Positions 15,011-26,752 of a stretch of DNA of 64,000 nucleotides are shown here, in pieces. Origin of the DNA: Phytoactinopolyspora halotolerans (GTDB lineage Bacteria; Actinomycetota; Actinomycetes; Jiangellales; Jiangellaceae). The stretch spans positions 124,001 to 188,000 of the forward strand of contig NZ_JAAGOA010000002.1 in the NCBI RefSeq assembly GCF_010550675.1, in the 5' to 3' direction. Every line of letters begins with the position of its first letter. Within the stretch, counting starts at the first letter, position 1. The notes under the pieces were generated by a model. That model saw nothing but the letters and a program-made list of their open reading frames with translations, was not told where the DNA came from and searched no databases. Position numbers and translations under genes: made by a program.

Positions 15011-15982
15011 GTGACACTCACCGAACCCGCGATCGTGGCCGAAGGGCTCCGTAAGCAGTACAAAGAGAAGCGGGCCCTGGACGGGTTCGACCTCACCGTC
15101 CCGCCAGGCATGGTTTACGGCCTGCTCGGCCCGAATGGAGCGGGCAAGACCACCGCCGTTCGAATCTTGGCCACGCTCGTCAAGCTGGACGGCGGGCGGG
15201 CGGAGGTGGCCGGCTTCGACGTCGCCGCCAAGCCCCGGCAGGTCCGTCGGCGGATCGGCTTCACCGGTCAATTCGCCGCCGTGGACGAGGTGCTGACGGG
15301 CCGGCAGAACCTGCGCATGTTCGGGCGGCTGTTCCATCTTGGTGCGAAGGACGCGGTTCGCCGTGCCGATGAGTTGCTGGAGCAGTTCGACCTGATAGAC
15401 GCGGCGAACAAGGGCGTCAAGGAGTACAGCGGCGGCATGCGTCGCCGGCTTGATCTCGCGGCCAGCATGATCCTGGCGCCGCAGGTGCTGTTCCTGGATG
15501 AGCCGACCACCGGGCTGGACCCGCGCAGCCGGAACGAGGTGTGGGAATCGATCCGATCCCTGGTCTCGCAGGGGACGACGGTGCTGTTGACCACTCAGTA
15601 CCTGGATGAGGCGGACCAACTCGCCGAGCGGATCGCGGTGATCGACCGCGGTCGTGTGATCGCCGACGACAGCCCGGCTGGGTTGAAGAACCGGATCGGA
15701 GGCGATCGGATCGAGGTGGTCGCCTATCAGACGGCGGACCTTCCGGCCGTGGCCAAGGCGGTGAGCCGCGCGGCGTCGGCGGAGCCGGAGATCGACGACG
15801 AGGGCCGTAAGGTGCACGCCGAGGTGCGAGACCGGGTGGCCGCGCTGACGGAGGTGGCTCGCAGCCTGCAGGACCAAGGGCTGGCGATCGAGGACATCGG
15901 CCTGCGGCGGCCGACTCTGGACGAGGTGTTCCTGACCCTGACCGGCCACCACGCGGAGGAAGAGGAAGGGGTTGTGGCATGA
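15011..15982 (+). CDS. Daunorubicin-resistance-type ABC transporter ATPase (DrrA-like)
   Basis: ATPase subunit of a two-gene drug/lipid exporter, 323 aa. Walker [11 protein letters not shown]-loop in [19 protein letters not shown], signature [15 protein letters not shown], Walker [16 protein letters not shown] and the DrrA-specific C-terminal domain ([10 protein letters not shown]-like region, [18 protein letters not shown]). Start GTG 15011 with AAAGGAGG 5 nt upstream; an in-frame upstream TTG lacks such a site. ATGA overlap with the permease gene. Controlled probably by the divergent TetR repressor. Confidence 0.94.
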   Translation: MTLTEPAIVAEGLRKQYKEKRALDGFDLTVPPGMVYGLLGPNGAGKTTAVRILATLVKLDGGRAEVAGFDVAAKPRQVRRRIGFTGQFAAVDEVLTGRQNLRMFGRLFHLGAKDAVRRADELLEQFDLIDAANKGVKEYSGGMRRRLDLAASMILAPQVLFLDEPTTGLDPRSRNEVWESIRSLVSQGTTVLLTTQYLDEADQLAERIAVIDRGRVIADDSPAGLKNRIGGDRIEVVAYQTADLPAVAKAVSRAASAEPEIDDEGRKVHAEVRDRVAALTEVARSLQDQGLAIEDIGLRRPTLDEVFLTLTGHHAEEEEGVVA

Positions 15983-16842
15983 GTACGCCGAGTATCGTTC
16001 GGCCGGGCGCCGACGCCGGCGGCCGGCCTGAGATGGACGTCGACGGACTGGGGCAGCGGCTGCACTGGGCCGTCGCCGATTCGTGGACGATCGTCCGCCG
16101 CGGCTTGACCCACTACGTCCGGCAGCCGAGCAACATCGCCTGGCAGCTGGGGTTCCCGATCGTGTCCGTGCTGTTGTTCGGGTACGTCTTCGGCAGTGCG
16201 ATGTCCGTCCCGGGCGGTGGGGACTACCGGGAGTTCCTGATGCCCGGCATGTTCGGCATGACCATGGCGATGGGGTTCATGAACACCGCCTACGTCGTCG
16301 TCTACGACACTGCGCGCGGCGTCACGGATCGCTTCCGTTCCATGCCGATGGCGCCGTCGGCGGTGGTGACCGGCCGCGGAGGCAGCGATCTGATCGGGGC
16401 CGCCATGGACCTGCTGGTGCTGGCGATGACGGCGTTGGTGGTCGGCTGGCGCTCGGACGGTGGTCTGCCGGCGACGCTGGCCGCCTTCGCGCTGTTCCTG
16501 CTGCTCAGGTTCGCGTTGATCTGGGTCGGCATCTGGCTGGGTATGTTAGTGCCGAATGAGGAGGCGGCCGGCAGTCTGTTCGCGGTCGCGTTTCCGTTCG
16601 CGATGATCTCCAGCGTGTTCGTGGCTCCGGCCCAGATGCCGGACTGGCTGGCCGCGATCGCGTTGTGGAACCCGGTCTCGTCAACCGTGACCGCCGCCCG
16701 GGATCTGTTCGGTAACCCGGTCGCTCTCGGCGACACCTGGGTCGAGCAGAACGCCTTGCTGATGGCGATCGTCTGGCCGATCGTCATCACGGCGGTCTTC
16801 CTGCCGCTCGCCGTCCGGCGCTTCCAGCGGCTCAGCCGCTGA
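15979..16842 (+). CDS. ABC-2 type transporter permease (DrrB-like)
   Basis: Membrane partner of the DrrA-like ATPase, 287 aa with about six helices and the ABC-2 permease pattern ([20 protein letters not shown] near residue 55, [35 protein letters not shown], and the C-terminal [13 protein letters not shown]). It starts in an ATGA overlap. Its 3' end is overlapped on the opposite strand by 162 bp of the EamA gene reading frame. Substrate unknown. Confidence 0.93.
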   Translation: MSTPSIVRPGADAGGRPEMDVDGLGQRLHWAVADSWTIVRRGLTHYVRQPSNIAWQLGFPIVSVLLFGYVFGSAMSVPGGGDYREFLMPGMFGMTMAMGFMNTAYVVVYDTARGVTDRFRSMPMAPSAVVTGRGGSDLIGAAMDLLVLAMTALVVGWRSDGGLPATLAAFALFLLLRFALIWVGIWLGMLVPNEEAAGSLFAVAFPFAMISSVFVAPAQMPDWLAAIALWNPVSSTVTAARDLFGNPVALGDTWVEQNALLMAIVWPIVITAVFLPLAVRRFQRLSR

Positions 16843-17742
16843 CCTGGATCGCCCGAGGCCGAGGGCGATGCCGGCGCCGCACAGGAGTACCCCTGTCATC
16901 GCCGGTATCGCCCAGGCCGAATTGCCGAGCATCAAGCCGGCAAGGTAACCGGAGATCGGCATGATGCCGATGAACAAGCCGGCCCGGTCGGCGCCGAGCC
17001 GCGCGACCCCGCTGTACCAGAGCAGAAACGCGATCGCCGTGGTGCCGACCGCCATGTACAGCAGAGCCAGGGTCTCGCTGGAGGTGGGCGCCTGGACGAT
17101 CCGCTCGCCGGTGACCAGGCTCACCGCTGCGAGCATCGGGGCGGCGATCAGGCAGGTCCCGGTGGACAACTGCAGCGGCGTGAGTTCCTTCAGTACCGGC
17201 ACGGCTAGCAGCGTGAACCCGACCTCGCAGGCCAAGAACGCCAGCGCGTACGGCCAGGCGAACAGAGGAGCACCGGTGGCGCCGTGAACCAGCACGATAC
17301 CGGTCACCACGCAGGCGCTGCCCGCCACGGTGTGCCGGCGGATCGAGTCACCCCTGGTGGCCGGGCCGAGCAAGGCGAGGATGAGTGGCGCGGCGCCCAC
17401 CACCGCGGCCATGAACGCCGGGTCCGCGTGCCGGGTCCCCTCGATGAGCAGCCAGTTGAACGCGGCCAGGCCGGTGGCCGCGATCGCGATCAGACGTAAG
17501 GCATTGGCCGGTGTCACCCGAAGCACGCCGACCACCGCGGCGGGCGACCGGATGATGAGAATCGCCAGCAGGATCAGTCCGGCGAGAAGGTAACGCCATG
17601 CCTGGCCGGCGAGGACGGGGTAATCCTCCAGGGTGGGGGCGATGGCGATCGATGTGCCGACGATGGTCATGCCGATCGCGCAGGTGGTGGCCCCCACGGC
17701 GGTGGCTGTCCGGTGCTGGCCGGATACCTGTGCAGACTTCAC
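16681..17742 (-). CDS. EamA/DMT-family transporter with run-on C-terminus
   Basis: Membrane exporter of the drug/metabolite superfamily with ten predicted helices in two EamA halves ([58 protein letters not shown], then [20 protein letters not shown]). Starts with GTG at 17742. Homologues end about where [10 protein letters not shown] occurs, at about residue 292; here the frame runs on about 60 more residues of Arg/Asp-rich sequence that is simply the antisense of the DrrB-like gene. The natural stop seems to have been lost. Divergent from the MocR regulator, which probably controls it. Confidence 0.85.
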   Translation of the reverse strand: MKSAQVSGQHRTATAVGATTCAIGMTIVGTSIAIAPTLEDYPVLAGQAWRYLLAGLILLAILIIRSPAAVVGVLRVTPANALRLIAIAATGLAAFNWLLIEGTRHADPAFMAAVVGAAPLILALLGPATRGDSIRRHTVAGSACVVTGIVLVHGATGAPLFAWPYALAFLACEVGFTLLAVPVLKELTPLQLSTGTCLIAAPMLAAVSLVTGERIVQAPTSSETLALLYMAVGTTAIAFLLWYSGVARLGADRAGLFIGIMPISGYLAGLMLGNSAWAIPAMTGVLLCGAGIALGLGRSRSAAEPLEAPDGERQEDRRDDDRPDDRHQQGVLLDPGVAESDRVTEQIPGGGHG

Positions 17743-17764
17743 GGCTTGAACTCTGCCGGGTTAT

Positions 17765-17810
17765 CTGGCCTATAGACAGGGCCAGTATTGGAGTGCTTCA
17801 CTGGGCCAGT
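17765..17810. promoter_or_regulatory. MocR/EamA divergent promoter with GGGCCAGT repeats
   Basis: CTGGCC (17765-17770) and GGCCAG (17780-17785) form an inverted repeat around TATAGA. GGGCCAGT occurs twice in direct orientation (17779-17786 and 17803-17810), 24 bp apart. Direct plus inverted half-sites at the promoter are typical for MocR autoregulators. TTGAAC (17746-17751) and TATAGA (17771-17776) could be the -35 and -10 of the MocR gene. Confidence 0.5.
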
Positions 17811-19107
17811 GCCATCGGAGAGCGCCGACCGTCTCGCCGCCCGGTGCGGCGCTGCGCCGGCGAGGGGCAAAGCCGACTGGTTGCGGTCGCAACTGATCGA
17901 CGCGATCCACGACGGTTGGTTGAAGACCGGCGATGTGCTCCCCGGGGCGCGTGACCTGGCTGCCGCCCTGGGTGTGTCGCGCGGAACCATGGATGCCGTG
18001 TACACCCAGCTCGTGGCGGAGGGATTCGTACGCCAGGAGCCACGGCGCAGACCGGTGGTGGCGCGCGTGCCGGGTTCCGGGCCATCGGTCCCGGAGAGGC
18101 TGACGTCGGCCGCGCCACCGCCGTCGCCGGGCGTGCCGGACCCGTCGCTGTTTCCGCATCGGGCCTGGGCGGCGGCCACCCGGGCGTCGCTGGCGAAGAT
18201 GGCCGGGGAGGATCTCGGATATCCGGACCCGGCCGGCCATCCTCGGCTGCGCACCGTGCTGTCCGACTGGCTGCGCCGGACCCGCGGGGTATCGACGAGA
18301 CCCGACGACATTCACGTCACCGCGGGGATCGCCCATGCGATGGCGTTGCTCGCCGACGTGCTCGGTGCCGGCACCTGGACATTAGAGCGCCCGGGTTCGC
18401 CAGGGACGACGCACATGATGCAGCAGTTGGTGAACGTCATCCAGGTGCCGATCGACAACCACGGCATGGTGCCTGCGGCCATCCCAGCCGAAGCCGGGGC
18501 GGTGCTGGTGACACCGACGCACCAATACCCGACCGGGGTCCTGATGCCCGCCGATCGGCGCCGTGCTCTGGTGGACGCGAGCGGGGCGGCCGGCCGTTGG
18601 GTCATCGAGGACGATTGGGACTCACATCTGGCCTCGGCAGGTATCCCGGCGGCCATGCAGGCGTTGGCGCCGGACACGGTGGTGCTGATGGGATCCTTGT
18701 CCAAGTCGCTGGCCCCGGGTTTGCGGCTGGGCTGGATCGTGGCGCCGCCGCCCGTTGTGGAGCGGCTGCGTGAACTGCGTGAGCGCTCTGACCTCGGCGT
18801 GTCCGTCGTCGTTCAATTGGCTGTCGCGGAACTGATCGAGTCGGGAGGGCTGGATCGGCATCTTCGTCGGGCGCGGGCCGAATACGCTCGACGGCTGGAG
18901 CGGCTGGCCGAGCATGTGCGGGCGCACGGCCGGCTCACCCCGGGTCCGGGCGGCGTCCATGCGTTCGTGCGAACCCCCGAGCCGGAAATCCTCGTCTCGG
19001 AGATGGCGAGAATCGGCGTGCCCGCGGTCGCCGTCGACGACGACCGCCATCCAGGAGCCCTGATCTCCGTCGCCGCCTTCACTCACCACCCGCCCACGCC
19101 TAAATGA
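17809..19107 (+). CDS. MocR-type GntR regulator with aminotransferase domain
   Basis: PLP-binding transcription factor of about 432 aa. The N-terminal winged helix (residues about 15-85) contains GARDLAAALGVSRGTMDAVY; the rest is a fold-type I aminotransferase domain with YPDPAGHPRLRTVLSDWL, WVIEDDWDSHL and the PLP lysine in GSLSKSLAPGLRLGW. GTG 17809 was chosen because TTG 17788 lies only a few bases after the likely transcription start. It probably controls the divergent EamA permease. The last codons and stop lie in the 94-bp palindrome at 19099-19192. Confidence 0.88.
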   Translation: MPSESADRLAARCGAAPARGKADWLRSQLIDAIHDGWLKTGDVLPGARDLAAALGVSRGTMDAVYTQLVAEGFVRQEPRRRPVVARVPGSGPSVPERLTSAAPPPSPGVPDPSLFPHRAWAAATRASLAKMAGEDLGYPDPAGHPRLRTVLSDWLRRTRGVSTRPDDIHVTAGIAHAMALLADVLGAGTWTLERPGSPGTTHMMQQLVNVIQVPIDNHGMVPAAIPAEAGAVLVTPTHQYPTGVLMPADRRRALVDASGAAGRWVIEDDWDSHLASAGIPAAMQALAPDTVVLMGSLSKSLAPGLRLGWIVAPPPVVERLRELRERSDLGVSVVVQLAVAELIESGGLDRHLRRARAEYARRLERLAEHVRAHGRLTPGPGGVHAFVRTPEPEILVSEMARIGVPAVAVDDDRHPGALISVAAFTHHPPTPK

Positions 19108-19192
19108 TCATGTTTGGTAGGTTTTCTCGTGCCGCAACAGGTCTGCAGACATGGTACGGCGCGAGAAAACCTACTTCACATGATCATTTAGG
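19099..19192. repeat. 94-bp palindromic element, copy A
   Basis: Whole element is one inverted repeat: the outer 35-bp arms match at 31 positions, and the centre is GTCTGCAGAC, a perfect palindrome. It lies between the convergent MocR and pyrophosphatase genes and contains the MocR stop (19105-19107). It is 83/94 identical to copy B at 40953-41046, including the central CAGGTCTGCAGACATGGTA. It can form a long hairpin in either transcript and so serve as a two-way terminator. Confidence 0.9.
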
Positions 19193-19203
19193 TGGGGTGG
19201 GTG

Positions 19204-21516
<2,313 letters not shown>

Positions 21517-21802
21517 TCGTCCTCCTTGACGGAGCCCCGGCGGAGTGCGCCAAGGCTGTGATCGGGAAGATCCCACGTATCAGCCGCGAGATCATGGACA
21601 ACCATTACAGGCCGGGCAGCGCATCGGTGCGACTCCCGGCCCCATCTGGTCCGGGAGTCTAGATCCCCGCCACGTCAACTTTCACATCGGGTGACGGCGA
21701 GAAAGATCTGTGTGACCGTTTACACCCGGTTTGTCGGGCGATGGGGCGGCGTCATGCGCGGTGTCCCGGGCGGTGCGGGGCATGGGCGCCGACGGGGTGT
21801 GC

Positions 21803-22153
21803 TCACCCCTCGCGCAACGCCTCCTCAACCGAGCCATGAATCGGAAATACCTTGGTCAGGCCGGTGATCCGGAAGATCTTCAGGATCCGTTCCTGCGTGC
21901 ACACCAGCCGTAGCGACCCCTCGTATTGGCGAACTCGCTTCAGTCCGCCGACAAGTACGCCCAAACCGGTTGAGTCTAGAAATTCGACGCGCTGCATGTC
22001 AACGACGATGTGGTACTGACCGGCGTCCACGATTTCGACCAACTGCTCCCGCAATTTGGGCGCGGTGTAGACATCGATCTCGCCGGCAACCTCGATTACG
22101 GTGCGGTCGCCCAGCGGGCCACTGTCAACACGAGACGACAACGACAGGTCCAC
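21803..22153 (-). CDS. bldG: BldG-type anti-sigma factor antagonist (STAS domain)
   Basis: Single STAS domain of 116 aa. The run [17 protein letters not shown], the phosphorylation site [16 protein letters not shown] (Ser61) and the C-terminus [19 protein letters not shown] are near-identical to Streptomyces BldG as I recall it. BldG binds anti-sigma factors when unphosphorylated and frees stress or developmental sigma factors. Start GTG 22153 has GGAGG 6 nt upstream, better spaced than TTG 22156. The neighbours hppA and a DUF1998 helicase match the Streptomyces locus, but the anti-sigma gene that normally follows bldG is absent here. Confidence 0.92.
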   Translation of the reverse strand: MDLSLSSRVDSGPLGDRTVIEVAGEIDVYTAPKLREQLVEIVDAGQYHIVVDMQRVEFLDSTGLGVLVGGLKRVRQYEGSLRLVCTQERILKIFRITGLTKVFPIHGSVEEALREG

Positions 22154-22338
22154 CAAGAGCCTCCAGATCGATCACGACGGGTGATCCCCCTCACGATCAT
22201 GCGTACAAACACTCACGTGACCCTTTGGACGTCCGAGGCCCCCGTCCGGTTCCACTGATGTCGAGCTGTTCCGGCCTCCATAGCAATTGAACCACGTGTC
22301 GCCCGTGCCGGCACCGGCGTTTGCCGCATCACATCGGG

Positions 22339-24708
22339 ATGTGCTCGTGCCGTGGCCAGCACCGGAATGCGACACTCTCGAACGTGCGTTGTTCCACCGA
22401 TCTGATCGACATGCTGCTCGCCGACCCGCGGCGCGCCCGGCGAATCACCCATGTCGAGTCGATCGCAGCCCGGCCCGGCACGCCGGCCGAATGGCCCGGA
22501 TGGGTGGACCCGGTGGTCCGCGAGCGGTACGAGGCGCGTGGTATCACCGCCCCTTGGCGGCACCAGGCGGAGGCGGCGACGCTGGCCTGGAACGGTCGAT
22601 CAGTGGTGATCGCCACCGGCACCGCGTCCGGCAAGTCACTCGCGTATCTGCTGCCGTCGTTGACGGCGGCACGGGCAGGCCGTCGGCGAGGCGGGACCAC
22701 GTTGTACATCTCACCCACGAAGGCCTTGGCCGCCGACCAGCTCCGCGCGATCGACGAGCTCGCCGTGCCGGACGTGGTGGCTACGACATACGACGGCGAC
22801 ACGCCCACCGAGCTGCGGACGATGGCCCGCAACTACGCGACCTACCTGCTGACGAACCCGGATATGTTGCACCGTTCGATGCTTCCGGGCCACCACCGAT
22901 GGGCCGGCTTTCTGCGTGCGCTGCGGTTCGTGGTCGTCGACGAGTGCCACGAGTACCGCGGTGTCTTCGGCTCGCACGTCGCCCAGGTGCTACGGCGGTT
23001 GCGCAGGATCTGTGCGGGCTACGGATCGACGCCGACGTTCGTCCTCGCCTCGGCGACGACGGCAGACCCCGCGGCGACGGCGGAGCGCCTCACCGGTGCC
23101 ACCGCCGAGGCGGTGACCGAGGACGCCTCGCCACGCGGCGCCACGTCCTTCCTGCTGTGGGAGCCCCCGTTCCAACCGGGCGGCGCCGGCGGTCCGGGCG
23201 GCGGCGGTACGGACCAGGACGGTGAACAGGGCAGCCGTCGGAGTGTCTTCGCCGAGACCGCGGACCTATTGGCGGATCTGGTCGTCGCCGATGCGAGGAC
23301 GGTGGCCTTCGTACGGTCTCGCCGAGCTGCGGAGACGGTAGCCGGGCTTGCCCGCTCGGCGTTACGCACGGTGGAACCCGCCCTCGCCGACCGTGTCGCC
23401 TCTTACCGTGCCGGATACCTCGCGCACGAGCGACGGGCGCTGGAGGCCGCGCTGCAGGAGGGGCGGCTGGTCGGAGTAGCGGCGACCACCGCGCTGGAGC
23501 TGGGGGTCGACGTCAGCGGGCTGGATGCGGTGCTGATCGCCGGATGGCCGGGGACGCTGGCGTCCTTGTGGCAACAGGCGGGTCGCGCGGGCCGTGCCGG
23601 GCGGGACGCCCTTGCGGTGCTGATCGCCAGTGACGACCCGCTCGACTCCTATGTCGTCCATCACCCGGAGGCGGTATTCGGCCGGCCGATCGAAGCCACG
23701 GTCCTGGATCCCGACAATCCGTACGTACTGGCACCGCATCTCTGTGCCGCCGCCGCGGAGAGGTCGCTGGCGGACAGTGACCTGGAGCTATTCGGGCCGG
23801 CGACGTCGCAGGTGTTGGCCACCCTGGAGGCCGACGGATTGCTGCGCCGCCGGGGAGAACGGCATCCACGCTGGCACTGGACCAGTCGTGACCGGCCGGC
23901 CGACCTTGCGGATCTGCGCGGTTCCGGCGGACTGGTCACGCTGGTCGAGCCGGAGACAGGTCGGGTGCTGGGGACGGTGGACGAGGTACGAGCACACTTC
24001 GGTGCCCACCCCGGCGCGGTCTACGTGCATCAGGGCGAGACCTACATCGTGCAGTCGCTGGATCTAGACGCCGGGATCGCCCTGGTGGAGCGCGGCGCGC
24101 CGGACTACACCACGTCCGCGCAGGAGATCAGCGCGCTGCGGATCGTGGCCGAGTCGGATCGGACCAGCTGGCGGCACGCGCGGCTGACATTGGGCGACGT
24201 CGAGGTCACCAGCCAGGTGGTCGGCTACACCAAGCGGTTGCTGGGCACCGGTGAGATCATCGGCAGCGAGCCGCTCGATCTCCCGGAGCGCCACCTGCGC
24301 ACCCGCGCGGTGTGGTGGACCCTCCCGGATGAGGCGGTCGCGGCCGCGGGTGTCGCCGAGGCGGACGCTCCCGGTGCCGCACACGCGGCGGAACACGCGT
24401 CGATCGGCATGCTGCCCCTGATCGCCAGTTGCGACCGCTGGGACGTGGGCGGACTGTCCACGGTTCGGCATCCCGAGACGGGCATGCTGACCGTGTTCGT
24501 CCACGACGGTCACCCAGGCGGGGCAGGGTTCGCGGAGCGTGGTTATCACGCGGCCGCCGAATGGCTGCGCATGACCCGACGGACCGTCGCCGAGTGTCCA
24601 TGTGAACGCGGATGTCCGTCGTGCGTGCAATCTCCGAAGTGTGGCAACGGGAACGAGCCGCTCGACAAGGCGGGCGCGATCCGGCTGCTGGACGTGGTGC
24701 TCGGATGA
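22339..24708 (+). CDS. DEAD/DEAH-box helicase with DUF1998 zinc domain (MrfA/YprA-like)
   Basis: Superfamily 2 DNA helicase of about 789 aa. Walker A ATGTASGKSLAYLLP, motif II DECHEYRG (DExH), motif III SATTADP, motif VI QQAGRAGRAGR. The C-terminal DUF1998 domain ends in a four-cysteine cluster, CPCERGCPSCVQSPKCG. Relatives include B. subtilis MrfA, involved in repair of DNA cross-link damage, and M. tuberculosis Rv3649. Start uncertain: ATG 22339 chosen, GTG 22384 also possible since similarity begins near LIDMLLADP. Divergent from bldG; ATGA overlap with the EamA gene. Confidence 0.9.
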   Translation: MCSCRGQHRNATLSNVRCSTDLIDMLLADPRRARRITHVESIAARPGTPAEWPGWVDPVVRERYEARGITAPWRHQAEAATLAWNGRSVVIATGTASGKSLAYLLPSLTAARAGRRRGGTTLYISPTKALAADQLRAIDELAVPDVVATTYDGDTPTELRTMARNYATYLLTNPDMLHRSMLPGHHRWAGFLRALRFVVVDECHEYRGVFGSHVAQVLRRLRRICAGYGSTPTFVLASATTADPAATAERLTGATAEAVTEDASPRGATSFLLWEPPFQPGGAGGPGGGGTDQDGEQGSRRSVFAETADLLADLVVADARTVAFVRSRRAAETVAGLARSALRTVEPALADRVASYRAGYLAHERRALEAALQEGRLVGVAATTALELGVDVSGLDAVLIAGWPGTLASLWQQAGRAGRAGRDALAVLIASDDPLDSYVVHHPEAVFGRPIEATVLDPDNPYVLAPHLCAAAAERSLADSDLELFGPATSQVLATLEADGLLRRRGERHPRWHWTSRDRPADLADLRGSGGLVTLVEPETGRVLGTVDEVRAHFGAHPGAVYVHQGETYIVQSLDLDAGIALVERGAPDYTTSAQEISALRIVAESDRTSWRHARLTLGDVEVTSQVVGYTKRLLGTGEIIGSEPLDLPERHLRTRAVWWTLPDEAVAAAGVAEADAPGAAHAAEHASIGMLPLIASCDRWDVGGLSTVRHPETGMLTVFVHDGHPGGAGFAERGYHAAAEWLRMTRRTVAECPCERGCPSCVQSPKCGNGNEPLDKAGAIRLLDVVLG

Positions 24709-25574
24709 CGCACCTGCTGCGCTCGGTGCCGGCGCCGGGCCTGGTCCTGGGCGGCATCGTCTCGGTCCAGCTCGGTGCCGGGATTGCCAAGGGTATCTTC
24801 GACAGCCTTCCGCCCAGTGCGGTCGTGTTCATGCGGCTACTGACGTCCGCGGTGGTGGTGACCGCTTTGGGCTGGAGACTGCTCTCCAGATCGCTGCGTA
24901 GGTCCACGCGGACAGATCTGCTGGTGCTGGTGGGGTTCGGGCTTGCGCTGGCGACGATGAACTTCGCCATCTACCAATCGTTCGCCCGGATTCCCTTGGG
25001 TATCGCGGTCACGATCGAGTTCTTGGGGCCACTCGGTGTCTCGGTGGCGTTCTCACGTCGCAGGCTCGACCTGCTCTGGGTGGCGTTCGCGGCGCTCGGA
25101 GTGCTGTTGCTCACGCGCGGCGACACCGACGATCTCGACGCCGCGGGTGTCGGTTTCGCCCTGGTCGCCGCTGCCGGCTGGGCCGCGTACATCCTGCTCA
25201 GCGTAGAGACCGGTCGCCGCTTCGAGGGGTCCTCCGGGCTCGCCGTGGCCAGTGTCGTCGGCACGGTGGTGATGGCTCCGATCGGGATCGGCTCCGGTGG
25301 TGAGCAGCTGTTGGAACCGGACCTGGTGCTGATCGCGGTGGTGATCGGGCTGCTCTCCTCGGTCGTTCCATACACGCTGGAGCTGGAAGCACTGCGCCGG
25401 ATGCCACCCAAGGTCTTCGGCATCCTGATGAGCGTCGAGCCGGTCGCGGCGGCTCTGGTCGGGTTGGTTCTGCTGCACGAGGTGCTGCACCCTCGCGAAT
25501 GGATCGCCATAGGCTGTGTCGTCGCCGCATGCGTCGGCGCCACGCGCACCGGCTCACAGGCGCCGGAGGCGTAG
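24705..25574 (+). CDS. EamA/RhtA-family transporter
   Basis: DMT-superfamily permease of 289 aa with ten helices; the pattern SVQLGAGIAKGIFDSLPPSA, NFAIYQSFARIPLGIAVTIE and LSSVVPYTLELEALRRMPPK is that of the RhtA (threonine/homoserine exporter) subgroup. Start ATG 24705 overlaps the helicase stop (ATGA), so it is cotranscribed with it. Substrate not determinable. It ends 5 bp before the stop of the convergent Tad cluster. Confidence 0.92.
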   Translation: MTHLLRSVPAPGLVLGGIVSVQLGAGIAKGIFDSLPPSAVVFMRLLTSAVVVTALGWRLLSRSLRRSTRTDLLVLVGFGLALATMNFAIYQSFARIPLGIAVTIEFLGPLGVSVAFSRRRLDLLWVAFAALGVLLLTRGDTDDLDAAGVGFALVAAAGWAAYILLSVETGRRFEGSSGLAVASVVGTVVMAPIGIGSGGEQLLEPDLVLIAVVIGLLSSVVPYTLELEALRRMPPKVFGILMSVEPVAAALVGLVLLHEVLHPREWIAIGCVVAACVGATRTGSQAPEA

Positions 25575-25579
25575 CCGGT

Positions 25580-25969
25580 TCAGCGCGGGCCCGCGCGTGC
25601 ACGGCGGGCCTGCGGAGGTAACCACGACGACGCAACGCCCCGGACCGGTACACGGACCTGCACCTCGACTTCGAGGCCGTGGAGCGTGCAGCTGCTCAGC
25701 TCGGCACCGTTGGCCTCAGCGATCGCCGCGGCGGCGGCGCAGGCGGCGGACGGATCCTGGCCGGCCCGTGTCGCGCCCGCGATCGCGGCCAGATCGGCCG
25801 CGGTGGCCGCCTGCCGACGAGCCGCCTGGCCACCCGCGATGATCGCGGTGACCGTCGTGGCCATCAACAGGGCCCCGATGACGGTCAGGATGAGCACAGA
25901 ACCGGCGCCCCGCTCTGTGCGCCGCGGCCTGTGCCGCGTGGGGTGGTCAACCGGGCGCAGGCGTCTCAC
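25580..25969 (-). CDS. Rv3654c-like TadE-related secreted protein
   Basis: 129-aa protein of the helicase/secretion-neighbourhood TadE-like family. A basic N-terminus leads to one TadE/TadG-type hydrophobic helix (GAGSVLILTVIGALLMATTV) with the Glu of the prepilin-type site just before it (TERGAGSV). QAATAADLAAIAGA is the usual conserved block after it. GTG 25969 overlaps the stop of the TadE gene. Likely a minor pilin or pilus-assembly component; last gene of the Tad sub-operon. Confidence 0.85.
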   Translation of the reverse strand: MRRLRPVDHPTRHRPRRTERGAGSVLILTVIGALLMATTVTAIIAGGQAARRQAATAADLAAIAGATRAGQDPSAACAAAAAIAEANGAELSSCTLHGLEVEVQVRVPVRGVASSWLPPQARRARAGPR

Positions 25970-26379
25970 GGCCGTTCCTCCAGGGCGATCGCGTGCCCAC
26001 TGACCGTGGGACTGAGCGCGGCACCGAGCGGGGCGGGTGCCCGCAGCGACGCTCGTATCTCGATCTTCACCATATTGTCGCCCCACTCGATCTCGACCTC
26101 GGCCTGACGGGGCGCGACGGTGCGTGCGATGTCCCGCACGGTCTGGATGCTCTCCCCGCGCGCCGCGGCACGAGCGGCTTCGCGCGCCGCGTCGCTGCAC
26201 TGCAGCTGGATGGAGGTCAAGCCGATCACCCAGATCGCCGCCATCATGACCAGCGCCAGCGCGGGCAGCGCCGCCGCGAGTTCAGCGGTGACCATGCCGT
26301 GTTCCGTGCGTCCGTCCCGATGCGCTCCCGCCGGGCGCCGGCGGGACTGTGCCCGCCGGCGCCGAACGCCGCCTGTCAT
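25966..26379 (-). CDS. TadE-family minor pilin
   Basis: 137-aa pilus-assembly protein. After an Arg-rich leader, EHGMVTAELAAALPALALVM is a prepilin-like helix with the +5 Glu preserved. The block CSDAAREAARAAARGE is the TadE signature. Its start overlaps the DUF4244 stop (ATGA) and its stop overlaps the next gene, so three pilin-like genes are translated together. Counterpart of M. tuberculosis Rv3655c. Confidence 0.88.
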   Translation of the reverse strand: MTGGVRRRRAQSRRRPAGAHRDGRTEHGMVTAELAAALPALALVMMAAIWVIGLTSIQLQCSDAAREAARAAARGESIQTVRDIARTVAPRQAEVEIEWGDNMVKIEIRASLRAPAPLGAALSPTVSGHAIALEERP

Positions 26380-26561
26380 CCGCCGAAGACCGAGAACGCC
26401 TGCTCGAGGACCTTCTCGACCATGCCGCGAACCGTGTCGCTCTTCAGGATCTGATAGAGGACACCACCGAAGCCACAGGCCGCGACGGTCCCGACCGCGT
26501 ATTCGGCCGTTGTCATACCGTTCTCGCCCTTGCGGCGAATGCGAGCGATGACATTGCGCAT
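26376..26561 (-). CDS. DUF4244 protein, Flp-type pilin
   Basis: 61-aa pilin-like peptide: basic leader, then GMTTAEYAVGTVAACGFGG, a Flp prepilin cleavage and helix region with Glu at +5 and Tyr at +6. Probably the major structural subunit of a Tad pilus, counterpart of Rv3656c. GGGAGG lies 8 nt upstream of the ATG at 26561. It has its own upstream region (26562-26752) with DnaA-box-like sites, set apart from the tadC gene. Confidence 0.88.
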   Translation of the reverse strand: MRNVIARIRRKGENGMTTAEYAVGTVAACGFGGVLYQILKSDTVRGMVEKVLEQAFSVFGG

Positions 26562-26668
26562 TGTGCTTACCTCCCGTACACCGGCAGCCGGCCGGTTGCG
26601 GAGCGCCGCTGTTGCGTCGCCGACTCCATGATCGGCTCGTTTGCTTCTATATCCAAGCGTTCAACATT

Positions 26669-26712
26669 GTTTGTGGATAACTAACCCTGTTAGCGTAATG
26701 CCGTGTGGATAA
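26669..26712 (-). promoter_or_regulatory. Shared tad promoter element with two DnaA-box sequences, copy 1
   Basis: GTTTGTGGATAACTAA at 26669-26684 is identical to a site upstream of the ssd/cpaE gene (30796-30811). It contains TGTGGATAA, the complement of the perfect DnaA box TTATCCACA; a second such box lies at 26704-26712. Located about 110-150 bp upstream of the DUF4244 start in the only gap inside the Tad cluster. Confidence 0.6.
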
Positions 26713-26752
26713 GCTTGTGACGATGTCCGGCGGGTAGCATGCGAAGGCAGCG

